NCBI GenBank assembly: GCA_035629935.1
Contig: DASQLQ010000114.1
Span: 1-9,146, forward strand
Direction: 5' to 3'
Origin: DASQLQ01 sp035629935
GTDB lineage: Bacteria > Actinomycetota > CADDZG01 > WHSQ01
Length of the DNA stretch: 9,146 nt
Shown: positions 1 to 6,123 of the stretch, one piece after another
How positions within the stretch are numbered: position 1 is the stretch's first letter
Layout of the letters: every line of letters begins with the position of its first letter
Position numbers and translations under genes: made by a program
The notes under the pieces: generated by a model
The model's input: only the letters and a program-made list of their open reading frames with translations
Told to the model about the DNA's origin: nothing
Database searches by the model: none

Positions 1-497
1 GTGACGGTTTCACTACCGGGCTTGCGCACCCCGCGCATCGTCATACAGAGATGCTCGGCTTCGATCACGACCAGAACCCCACGGGGGTTGAGTGCCTTCT
101 CGATCGTGTCGGCGATCTGGGTGGTCAAACGCTCCTGGACCTGGGGGCGCCTCGATAGCAGGTCGACGACCCGGGCGAGCTTGGACAGGCCGGTGATCTG
201 CCCTTCCTCGTTGGGGATGTAGGCGACGTGAGCCTTACCGATGAATGGAATCAAGTGGTGTTCACATAAAGATGACAGCGGAATGTCCCGGACCATGATC
301 ATCTCATCGTGCTCGGCATCGAACACGGCATCGATCTCGAGCACCGGGTCCTTCCCGACCCCCGAGAACAGCTCCTGATACATGGAGGCGACCCGCTCCG
401 GCGTCCGCGCAAGCCCCTGGCGTTCAGGATCCTCCCCGATCCCCTTCAGGATCGCCCGAACAGCATCCGCGATAACAGCCGGATCAAAATCACTCAT
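1..497 (-). CDS. folE: GTP cyclohydrolase I, 3' end cut off by the window
   Basis: FolE converts GTP to 7,8-dihydroneopterin triphosphate, the first step of tetrahydrofolate synthesis, in the cytoplasm as a homodecamer. I see 165 codons from an ATG at 497. The frame runs off the left edge, so roughly the last 20-25 residues are missing. The family core is clear: SLCEHHLIPFIGKAHVAYIP at residues 76-95, ITGLSKLARVVDLLSRRPQ at 101-119, and EAEHLCMTMRGVRKPGS at 146-162. The three zinc ligands expected for the zinc-dependent type are Cys78, His81 and Cys151. It lies 129 bases downstream of ftsH on the same strand, the usual actinobacterial neighbourhood, where other folate genes normally follow. 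No Shine-Dalgarno sequence precedes the ATG. Instead a TACCCT hexamer ends 7 bases before it, which suggests a leaderless start. Confidence 0.97.
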   Translation of the reverse strand, partial: MSDFDPAVIADAVRAILKGIGEDPERQGLARTPERVASMYQELFSGVGKDPVLEIDAVFDAEHDEMIMVRDIPLSSLCEHHLIPFIGKAHVAYIPNEEGQITGLSKLARVVDLLSRRPQVQERLTTQIADTIEKALNPRGVLVVIEAEHLCMTMRGVRKPGSETV

Positions 498-504
498 ACG
501 AACA

Positions 505-510
505 AGGGTA
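505..510 (-). promoter_or_regulatory. Candidate -10 box for leaderless folE
   Basis: On the minus strand TACCCT lies 7 bases before the folE ATG at 497. It fits the actinobacterial TANNNT -10 pattern at the distance that puts the transcription start on or next to the ATG. No Shine-Dalgarno sequence is present in this leader. No convincing -35 box is visible about 17 bases further upstream. The ten-base string GCTACCCTTG also occurs just before ftsH. Confidence 0.4.
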
Positions 511-606
511 GCGGCGAGGAGGGGCGGCGCTGAACCGATCGCGAGTTCCGCAGGCGCACGCGATTCCACGCGCCGAGGACTGTCTGAGCAGGCGGGCAGT
601 GTCGCC

Positions 607-626
607 CCGCATCGCCGCGAGTGCGG
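607..626 (-). terminator. Hairpin directly after the ftsH stop codon
   Basis: The base beside the ftsH TAG (627-629) begins a hairpin. CCGCA (607-611) pairs with TGCGG (622-626), and TCG (612-614) pairs with CGA (618-620). G621 is bulged and the loop is three bases. On the transcribed strand no U-run follows, so this is not a classical intrinsic terminator. GC-rich actinobacteria often have terminator-like stems without U-tracts. A second stem with two G-U pairs lies at 553-574. The stems could end the ftsH transcript or protect its 3' end. Confidence 0.35.
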
Positions 627-2573
627 CTACGCCTCGCCCAATCGAGGTCGGGGTGAGGGCGTGGGACGTCGCTTCGTCTTCTCCGGGTTATCGAGGTGCT
701 GCGGTGCACCCGCGTCGCGCGCCTGTCGTCGCATCTTCGACCGCTCGATCGGATCGACGGGGAACTGCTTGGCAACCTCGGCCAGGATGGCGGCGACCTC
801 GTCTCGTTCGAGAGTCTCCTTCTCCAACAGCTTCTCGACCATCAGATCCAGCTTGTCGCGGTACTTGGTGAGGATCTCGTAAGCCTCGTCCCTGGCCTCC
901 TCGATGAAGCGGTGGATCTCCTCATCGATCTGGGCGGCGACGTGGTCGGAGTAGTCCTTGACGTGACCGAGGTCGCGGCCCAGGAACGGCTGCGTTTGGT
1001 CCTCGCCCAACATGAGGGGGCCGAGCCGCGACATCCCATACTGGGTGACCATCTGACGGGCGATCTTGGTCGCGCGCTGGATGTCATCCTGTGCTCCGGT
1101 CGTGGGCTCATTGAAAACCGTTTCCTCTGCAACGCGGCCCCCGAGCAACATCGCGAGCTGGTCGATCAACTCGGAACGCGTAACGAGGAATCGATCCTCG
1201 GTCGGAAGGTTGAGTGTGTAACCGAGAGCGCGGCCTCGAGAAACGATCGAGACCTTGTGGACAGGATCTGCATTGGGCAGTGCATGACTCACTAAAGCGT
1301 GGCCGGCCTCGTGATAGGCGATGACCTTCTTTTCCTTCTCGGAGATCACTCGACTGCGACGCTCAGGTCCGGCGAGGACGCGATCGATCGCCTCTTCGAG
1401 CTCGTTCATACCTATCTCGGTGCGGGAGAAACGAGCTGCTAGCAACGCTGCCTCGTTGACCACGTTCGCCAGATCGGCGCCGGTGAACCCAGGGGTCCGA
1501 CGCGCAAGGACTTCGATGTCGATCTCTTTAGACAAGGGCTTCCCACGCGTGTGCACCTTCAGGATGCCGATGCGGCCGTTGAGGTCGGGCCGGTCTACGA
1601 CGATCTGCCGATCGAAACGACCGGGGCGCAATAGTGCGGGGTCGAGGATGTCTGGACGGTTCGTCGCTGCGATCAAGATGACGCCGGCTTTCACGTCGAA
1701 CCCATCCATCTCGACGAGGAGCTGGTTCAAGGTCTGCTCGCGCTCGTCGTGGCCACCACCGAGACCTGCACCTCTGTGACGACCCACCGCGTCGATCTCG
1801 TCCATGAAAACGATTGACGGCGCGTTGGCCTTCGCTTGCTCGAAAAGATCCCGGACACGCGATGCACCCACTCCAACGAACATCTCGACGAAGTCGGAAC
1901 CGGAGATGGAGAAGTACGGCACACCGGCCTCGCCGGCGACGGCGCGGGCGAGGAGCGTCTTTCCCGTTCCCGGCGGCCCATAGAGCAAGACACCCTTGGG
2001 GATCTTGGCCCCCATCGCCTGGAACTTCTGAGGCGCTTCGAGGTACTCCTTGATCTCCTGTAACTCCTCGCAGGCTTCATCGAGTCCGGCAACATCGGCG
2101 AATGTGATCTTGGGTTGGTCCTTCGTCACCAGCCGGGCCCGGGACTTGCCGAAAGACATCACCCGGTTCCCGCCCCCCTGCATCTGCTGCATGAGGAAGA
2201 AGAAGAACCCGACGATGATCAGGATCGGGAGGAACTGGAACAGCACGGAAAGGAAGACCGATCCCTGTTGAGGATCGGCGGAGACCTCGACGTTACGGTC
2301 CTGCGCGTAATCGGACCATTCGTCGATCGTGTCCTTAGGCACGAAGAGCTCGTACTCCTCACCCTCATCACACGAGCACTCACCGACGACCTTCTCGTCC
2401 TTGGTCAGGAATTTAGCGGTGTCGATGCGATCTCCCTCGACGAGGTCGACCCACACGTTGACCGATTCGAGAGTTTGGGGTTTTTCCGCGTTGGCGCGAT
2501 AAAGGTTGAAGACCCAAACGACCGCGACGATCAGGATCAGATAGAAAACTGCGGATCTAAAGATGCGATTCAT
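627..2573 (-). CDS. ftsH: ATP-dependent zinc metalloprotease FtsH
   Basis: FtsH is a membrane-anchored hexameric AAA+ protease that pulls misfolded or regulatory proteins through its pore and degrades them on the cytoplasmic side. The 648-residue length is normal. Order: membrane segment about 7-25, extracytoplasmic domain about 26-105, second membrane segment about 106-128, AAA+ module with Walker A GPPGTGKT at 199-206, pore-loop region MFVGVG at 231-236, Walker B IVFMDEID at 254-261, second region of homology at 304-322 ending RPGRFDR. The M41 peptidase has HEAGH at 421-425, with a likely third zinc ligand at Asp497 in GAQDDIQRAT. The C-terminal tail is basic and proline-containing, probably disordered. 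Cys66 and Cys68 form a CSC pair in the extracytoplasmic domain, which I do not recognise as usual. The ATG at 2573 sits directly before the membrane segment. It is preceded by only a weak GGA and by a -10-like TACCCT. Confidence 0.98.
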   Translation of the reverse strand: MNRIFRSAVFYLILIVAVVWVFNLYRANAEKPQTLESVNVWVDLVEGDRIDTAKFLTKDEKVVGECSCDEGEEYELFVPKDTIDEWSDYAQDRNVEVSADPQQGSVFLSVLFQFLPILIIVGFFFFLMQQMQGGGNRVMSFGKSRARLVTKDQPKITFADVAGLDEACEELQEIKEYLEAPQKFQAMGAKIPKGVLLYGPPGTGKTLLARAVAGEAGVPYFSISGSDFVEMFVGVGASRVRDLFEQAKANAPSIVFMDEIDAVGRHRGAGLGGGHDEREQTLNQLLVEMDGFDVKAGVILIAATNRPDILDPALLRPGRFDRQIVVDRPDLNGRIGILKVHTRGKPLSKEIDIEVLARRTPGFTGADLANVVNEAALLAARFSRTEIGMNELEEAIDRVLAGPERRSRVISEKEKKVIAYHEAGHALVSHALPNADPVHKVSIVSRGRALGYTLNLPTEDRFLVTRSELIDQLAMLLGGRVAEETVFNEPTTGAQDDIQRATKIARQMVTQYGMSRLGPLMLGEDQTQPFLGRDLGHVKDYSDHVAAQIDEEIHRFIEEARDEAYEILTKYRDKLDLMVEKLLEKETLERDEVAAILAEVAKQFPVDPIERSKMRRQARDAGAPQHLDNPEKTKRRPTPSPRPRLGEA

Positions 2574-2583
2574 GTGTTTTCCA

Positions 2584-2589
2584 AGGGTA
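2584..2589 (-). promoter_or_regulatory. Candidate -10 box just upstream of ftsH
   Basis: TACCCT on the minus strand ends 10 bases before the ftsH ATG. A transcript starting 6-7 bases after it would have a leader of only about 3-4 bases. The same TACCCT, inside a shared GCTACCCTTG, precedes folE. Any -35 element is poor: a TTGTTC lies 19 bases upstream. FtsH may thus have its own promoter as well as read-through from hpt. Confidence 0.33.
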
Positions 2590-2645
2590 GCAGCGCCTCA
2601 CGCCTACAGAACAAGTAATCGAGGGACGTATTCCCTTTGCCCTGG

Positions 2646-2674
2646 CCGATGGCAGAGTCCATCACCTGCATCGG
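2646..2674 (-). other. Bulged hairpin in the hpt-ftsH gap
   Basis: CCGAT (2646-2650) pairs with ATCGG (2670-2674), and GCAG (2652-2655) pairs with CTGC (2666-2669). One bulged G lies at 2651, giving nine base pairs around a ten-base loop. It lies 25 bases after the hpt stop codon. No T-run follows on the minus strand, so it could be a terminator without a U-tract, a processing site or a chance palindrome. The rest of the 125-base gap shows nothing beyond the candidate ftsH -10 box. Confidence 0.33.
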
Positions 2675-2698
2675 CGTGGGCCGGCGTGGTCTTGAGGC

Positions 2699-3262
2699 CT
2701 ACGCCCCGTCCAACGAACCAGGCACGACGGTCTCCTTCAGAACGCCGATGTAGGGCAGGTTCCGGTATCGCTCGGCGTAATCCAGCCCGTAGCCCACGAC
2801 GAAAACCGGAGGGATCTCGAAGCCGGGGAACTTCACATCGAGCGGCACGGCCTGCTCCCCCTTCTTCCAGAACAGGGAGCAGATCTCCAGGGAAGCCGGC
2901 CGTCGGGCCTCCAGGTAGCGAAGCAGATAAGAGATCGTGAGGCCCGAATCGATGATGTCCTCCACCAAAAGGACGTGGCGATCGGTGATCTCGTAATCGA
3001 GGTCCTTGAGGATCCGGACCACGCCGGACGACTTGGTGGCCGTCCCGTACGAAGAGACCGCCATGAAATCGAACTCGATCGGCAGATCGATCCTTCGAGC
3101 CAGATCCGACATGAAGACGAAAGCGCCTTTGAGGACCCCGACCAAAAGCAGATCCTTGTCTCGGTATTCCTCGGTGATCTGCTTGGCGAGCTCGATGATC
3201 TTGTCCTGGATCTCTTCCGCGGTGATGAGGATCCGGTCGACATCCTTGTGAACCTCGGTCAT
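2699..3262 (-). CDS. hpt: Hypoxanthine(-guanine) phosphoribosyltransferase
   Basis: Hpt salvages purines, joining hypoxanthine (and usually guanine) to PRPP to form IMP or GMP in the cytoplasm. The 187 residues match the bacterial family length. The PRPP-binding loop VLLVEDIIDSGLT is at 97-109, with the acidic pair Glu101-Asp102 and the likely catalytic base Asp105. Other family marks are the N-terminal VGVLKGAFVFMSDL at 41-54, the flexible-loop segment VSSYGT at 69-74, and the purine-site region PPVFVVGYGLDYAERYRNLP at 151-170. The ATG at 3262 has a good ribosome site, GAGGGG, about 5 bases upstream. It starts 24 bases after the tilS stop, so the two are probably co-transcribed. The tilS-hpt-ftsH order is typical of Actinomycetota. 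Confidence 0.97.
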   Translation of the reverse strand: MTEVHKDVDRILITAEEIQDKIIELAKQITEEYRDKDLLLVGVLKGAFVFMSDLARRIDLPIEFDFMAVSSYGTATKSSGVVRILKDLDYEITDRHVLLVEDIIDSGLTISYLLRYLEARRPASLEICSLFWKKGEQAVPLDVKFPGFEIPPVFVVGYGLDYAERYRNLPYIGVLKETVVPGSLDGA

Positions 3263-3286
3263 CGCACCCCTCTGTCTTCGAAGCGT

Positions 3287-4294
3287 CTATCCGTCGGTCG
3301 CGTTGAGTTTACTCACGACGATCTTCTGCTCCCCCAGAACCATCTCGATACCGGACGCGATAGAGAAACGGCGCTCTGGAGCCGTGCCCGGAGAGTCGAG
3401 AGCATCCAACACCGCCTCGATCCCCCCGGAACGATCGCGCACCCGACCAACGGCCTGTTCGAGGAGACGACGCCGCAACGCCCGGGGCAACGCTCGCACC
3501 GGCTCGAGTTCGATAGCGAGTCCTTCCTCGGACTCGGTCACGATCCCCGGGTACAGACGTTCCGCTAATCCGGTCAATGCGGTCGCGTCTTCGCGCAGCC
3601 GCTCCGAAGATCGAGCGATCGATCGCACGGCCCCTTCACCCCAATGCGATTCGATCGGAGCGACAACGTTCGAACGAACCGCCGGGCGTTCGAACCGCAG
3701 GTCTTCATTCGCCGGGTCGTCGTAGAACTCCAGTTCACATTCGATGCAGTAAGCCCGCGTTTCAGCGCGACGACATCCGATCAGCGGACGGATCCGAACT
3801 CCTTCGATCGGAGGCAGCCCGGCCAATCCTTCGGTCCCGGCTCCGTGGATCAACCTCGCTAGGGTCGTCTCGACGCGGTCATCGAGCGTGTGAGCCGTTG
3901 CGATCGCATCGGCTCCTTCGCGTTCGGCAACGATCTGTAGGAACTCGTAACGGAAGTCACGCGCTCGTGCATGCAGATTGGGGCCTTCGAGATCGGGGGC
4001 GCGAGCAAGGTGCACGTCGTACCCCTGCTCTGCTGCGCGCTTCGACACCTGCGCGGCAACATTAGAAGTCTCTTCGGAGAGCCCATGGTCGACATGAGCA
4101 ACCAGGAGGTCGAGTTCCTGCTTCTCGCCGATGCGAGCCAACACGTCCAAAAGACAAACGGAATCCGGTCCTCCCGAAACTCCGACGACCACGGTCTCTC
4201 CCCCGGACAACATGTTGTAGCGGGCGATCGTTTCTTCCGCTTGCTCGACGAGCTTGTAGCCCGGTCCTCCGTAACGCTTCCAGTACGTGTTCAA
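3287..4294 (-). CDS. tilS: tRNA(Ile)-lysidine synthase
   Basis: TilS uses ATP and lysine to turn C34 of the CAU-anticodon tRNA-Ile into lysidine, so that it reads AUA as isoleucine. The N-type ATP pyrophosphatase P-loop SGGPDS is at residues 40-45. The adenylation region AHTLDDRVETTLARLIHGAG at 134-153 carries the family's H-x2-DD-x2-ET pattern, and DDPANEDLRF at 192-201 matches the conserved DP-x-N-x2-x-RF segment. At 335 residues it is the short type usual in Actinomycetota, lacking most of the C-terminal domain of E. coli or Bacillus TilS. The start is a TTG at 4294. An in-frame TGA, the stop of the upstream gene, lies three bases before it (TGACTCTTG). No ribosome site precedes it, so translation is probably coupled. 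The next in-frame ATG, codon 28, would delete the helix before the P-loop. Confidence 0.95.
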   Translation of the reverse strand: MNTYWKRYGGPGYKLVEQAEETIARYNMLSGGETVVVGVSGGPDSVCLLDVLARIGEKQELDLLVAHVDHGLSEETSNVAAQVSKRAAEQGYDVHLARAPDLEGPNLHARARDFRYEFLQIVAEREGADAIATAHTLDDRVETTLARLIHGAGTEGLAGLPPIEGVRIRPLIGCRRAETRAYCIECELEFYDDPANEDLRFERPAVRSNVVAPIESHWGEGAVRSIARSSERLREDATALTGLAERLYPGIVTESEEGLAIELEPVRALPRALRRRLLEQAVGRVRDRSGGIEAVLDALDSPGTAPERRFSIASGIEMVLGEQKIVVSKLNATDG

Positions 4295-4297
4295 GAG

Positions 4298-5350
4298 TCA
4301 GGCAGCGACGCGCGCTATCCACAGGCCGGGGTTGCGCAACTCATCCAGGTTCGGCAGGTGATCGGGGTCCTGCCACAGGTGGGTCAATGCGCCACTGCCC
4401 TCGCGGGATACGACCTCATCGCAGAATCGTTGACCCAACTCGTATTGCCGCAGCTTCATCTCGAGTCCGATCGCATGACCGATCGCTCGCTGGATCACAT
4501 TCGTTTGTTCACGCCGCCGATCGAATACTGCTCGCATGCGGCCCACCGTAGGGATCACCTGATCGCCAACGGTGTCCATCACGTGATTCCCATGGCCCTC
4601 CACGACGGCCATCAAGGCCTGGATCTCGCCGATCAGCCTGCGTTGCTCTTCGTTCGCCAGTAGGTAGATCGGATTCCTCTCTTCCGGGGGGACGTCTCGT
4701 GATGTCAGCCGCTTGATGGCTCCTGCGAGCCTTTGGGTGAATCCTTTCGCGTCGAGCTCGACCGCTCCCAGATAGGTGTGGATGAGCTCGAGGAAGCGCT
4801 CACGCAACCAGGGCACGCCCTCGAACTGGAATCGATGCGTTACTTCGTGCACCGCGACCCACAGAGCGAAGTCCTCGGGCACGAAACCATGCCTGCGCTC
4901 GATCTCGACCATGTTCGGACCGACGAAGTAAAGCGGCGTTCTCCACGGATCGTCTTCGGTCACGAGCAGGTCGTACTGACCGAGCACACGGCGCGAGACG
5001 AAACCCAGGAGCGCGCCGATCTCGACCGAAACCGCGGTTCGCTGAGCCAGCCGGGCCGCGACGGGCTGGGCATCCATCCGCCGACCGAGTCGGTCGGCCA
5101 AAGGTTGAAGCATCGTCACCATGCCGTGGATGTTCGCCGTTGCCCAGGTCGATCGGTCGACGACGCCCCAGCGCACGGGTGGGGGGGCCGGGATGCCGCT
5201 GACCTCTGCCACGAGTGATTCGGCGCGAGGGACGGCGACTTCGAGATCTCGAACCAGTCGTTCAGAGAGATAAGAGGGGGGGATCGATCGGTCCCCGGAT
5301 AGCGCGCGAGCGACGGAGGCGGCGATCTTGGGCTCTATCAGTTTGGCCAT
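4298..5350 (-). CDS. Zincin_2 (DUF2342) family zinc metallopeptidase-like protein
   Basis: This 350-residue protein belongs to the actinobacterial family annotated as DUF2342 or 'coenzyme F420 biosynthesis associated' hydrolase. Its fold resembles zinc metallopeptidases, but I know of no established substrate. The zinc site HEVTH is at 168-172 within WVAVHEVTHRFQFEGVPWLR (164-183). A second conserved patch, VVEGHGNHVMDTVGD at 249-263, supplies a glutamate (Glu251) that may be the third ligand. GQYDLLV at 124-130 is also a family mark. No signal peptide is visible, so it is probably cytoplasmic. The ATG at 5350 has GAGG five bases upstream. It is followed after three bases by the tilS start, a link I also know from Mycobacterium and Streptomyces, which hints at a conserved but unexplained functional connection. 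Family assignment is firm; activity is inferred. Confidence 0.92.
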   Translation of the reverse strand: MAKLIEPKIAASVARALSGDRSIPPSYLSERLVRDLEVAVPRAESLVAEVSGIPAPPPVRWGVVDRSTWATANIHGMVTMLQPLADRLGRRMDAQPVAARLAQRTAVSVEIGALLGFVSRRVLGQYDLLVTEDDPWRTPLYFVGPNMVEIERRHGFVPEDFALWVAVHEVTHRFQFEGVPWLRERFLELIHTYLGAVELDAKGFTQRLAGAIKRLTSRDVPPEERNPIYLLANEEQRRLIGEIQALMAVVEGHGNHVMDTVGDQVIPTVGRMRAVFDRRREQTNVIQRAIGHAIGLEMKLRQYELGQRFCDEVVSREGSGALTHLWQDPDHLPNLDELRNPGLWIARVAA

Positions 5351-5375
5351 GTGAACCTCAGGCCGGCGATCGGTT

Positions 5376-5720
5376 CTACGCGCCGGTCTTCTGACGACCG
5401 CCGATCAATCGCCGGTAGAGAAGAGCCATCCCGATCGCGAGCAACAGGATGAGACCGATCGACATGCGTGCCATCTGGTAAGTCCATGGTGGTCCCGTTT
5501 CTTCTTCAACCGGCGCTTCTTCGTCGGCACCGGTTTCGGCTGCCGGATCATCCTGACCCTCGCCGCCGCTGTCGTCGGCCTCGCCCTCTTCCGTATCGGT
5601 CTCTTCCTCTTGAGCGAGAACGATCGGAACCCGGGGCGCCGCAACAACGGCTGAGGCAGGCACCATGACCGCCCCGAGCACAGCGATCAAGAGGAAAAGT
5701 TGAAGCAGTCGAGCACGCAT
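5376..5720 (-). CDS. Small acidic membrane-anchored protein, unknown function
   Basis: I do not recognise a named family. The 114 residues show four zones. An N-terminal signal-like segment (about 5-28) has Ala-rich sites that could be cleaved near residues 28 or 36. A strongly acidic, Gly/Glu/Asp-rich low-complexity stretch follows at about 38-76. A transmembrane helix lies at about 84-103 (SIGLILLLAIGMALLY, 87-102). A short basic tail, RRLIGGRQK, follows at 103-111. The expected topology is acidic domain outside and basic tail inside. It leads the minus-strand cluster and ends 25 bases before the metallopeptidase start, so the two are likely co-transcribed. In mycobacteria a penicillin-binding protein gene lies upstream of the metallopeptidase instead. 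The ATG at 5720 lacks a proper ribosome site but has TAGGGT 8 bases upstream. Confidence 0.8.
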   Translation of the reverse strand: MRARLLQLFLLIAVLGAVMVPASAVVAAPRVPIVLAQEEETDTEEGEADDSGGEGQDDPAAETGADEEAPVEEETGPPWTYQMARMSIGLILLLAIGMALLYRRLIGGRQKTGA

Positions 5721-5728
5721 AGGGGAAA

Positions 5729-5734
5729 ACCCTA
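5729..5734 (-). promoter_or_regulatory. Candidate -10 box for the minus-strand cluster
   Basis: TAGGGT on the minus strand ends 8 bases before the ATG of the 114-residue membrane protein, the first gene of the cluster. It matches TANNNT at a distance that would give a leaderless or nearly leaderless mRNA. No Shine-Dalgarno sequence lies at a normal distance. No good -35 hexamer is visible. Confidence 0.38.
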
Positions 5735-5774
5735 CCTGTTGATTGACGCCGCTAACGGAAGCCGGTCCGTCGAA

Positions 5775-5798
5775 CGCCGATGGGCTCGGCCATCGGCG
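5775..5798 (-). terminator. Perfect 9-bp hairpin after the 67-codon gene
   Basis: CGCCGATGG (5775-5783) and CCATCGGCG (5790-5798) form a perfect nine-base-pair GC-rich stem with a six-base loop. It begins four bases after the stop of the small zinc-binding protein gene. It is the strongest simple terminator-like stem in the window. No U-run follows on the minus strand. The rest of the gap down to 5721 holds only the candidate -10 box. Confidence 0.5.
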
Positions 5799-5802
5799 GA
5801 AA

Positions 5803-6006
5803 CTAAGCTTGGCCGGTGGCGGGCTTGCGGCCGCGCAAACGGGGCACCTTCATCTCCGCATGAGCCCAACACTTGTCTCTGCGGTTGTAAGTGGAGAGGC
5901 GCGTCTTGCAACCCGGGGACGCACAGATCCGGCCTTCCGGATACTTTTGCGACGCCCGCGGTAATGCTTGCGGACGTGACCCTCGGATCGCTTCCTGCTT
6001 ACCCAT
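5803..6006 (-). CDS. Small basic zinc-binding-like protein (67 aa)
   Basis: Sixty-seven residues read from an ATG at 6006. The centre carries Cys28, Cys33, Cys46 and His49 in the order Cys-x4-Cys-x12-Cys-x2-His. Between them is RLSTYN (36-41), and the run RICASPGCKTRLSTYNRRDK spans 26-45. The pattern resembles small actinobacterial zinc-finger proteins of the type 'C-x4-C ... LSxYN ... C-x2-H', whose function I cannot name. Both flanks are basic and proline-containing, so nucleic-acid binding is possible but inferred. The frame stays open far upstream and even overlaps the transporter gene on the other strand. I chose 6006 as the first ATG before the conserved part, with GGAAG 13 bases upstream, rather long. 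A GTG at 6063 (86 aa) is the alternative. It is divergent from the transporter gene and ends at a hairpin. Confidence 0.68.
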   Translation of the reverse strand: MGKQEAIRGSRPQALPRASQKYPEGRICASPGCKTRLSTYNRRDKCWAHAEMKVPRLRGRKPATGQA

Positions 6007-6123
6007 TCTGGGGTCACCACTTCCTTTCTTGCCGGCTCGCTCTGCTACCGATCGAGACGACACCGGTATCCCACTCCGTATTCGGTTGGACGTGGGCGAC
6101 CGGTTTGGGGTTCCCTTCCCTAA

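Noticed and set aside
382..882. Plus-strand 166-codon frame across the folE-ftsH junction
   Set aside because: Antisense to the ends of two certain genes, Arg/Ser-rich, with no recognisable domain.
6007..6123. M-box (Mg2+ riboswitch) upstream of the transporter
   Set aside because: The gap is only 117 bases and I found none of the expected long nested structure or conserved core there. The structured region lies after the transporter gene instead.
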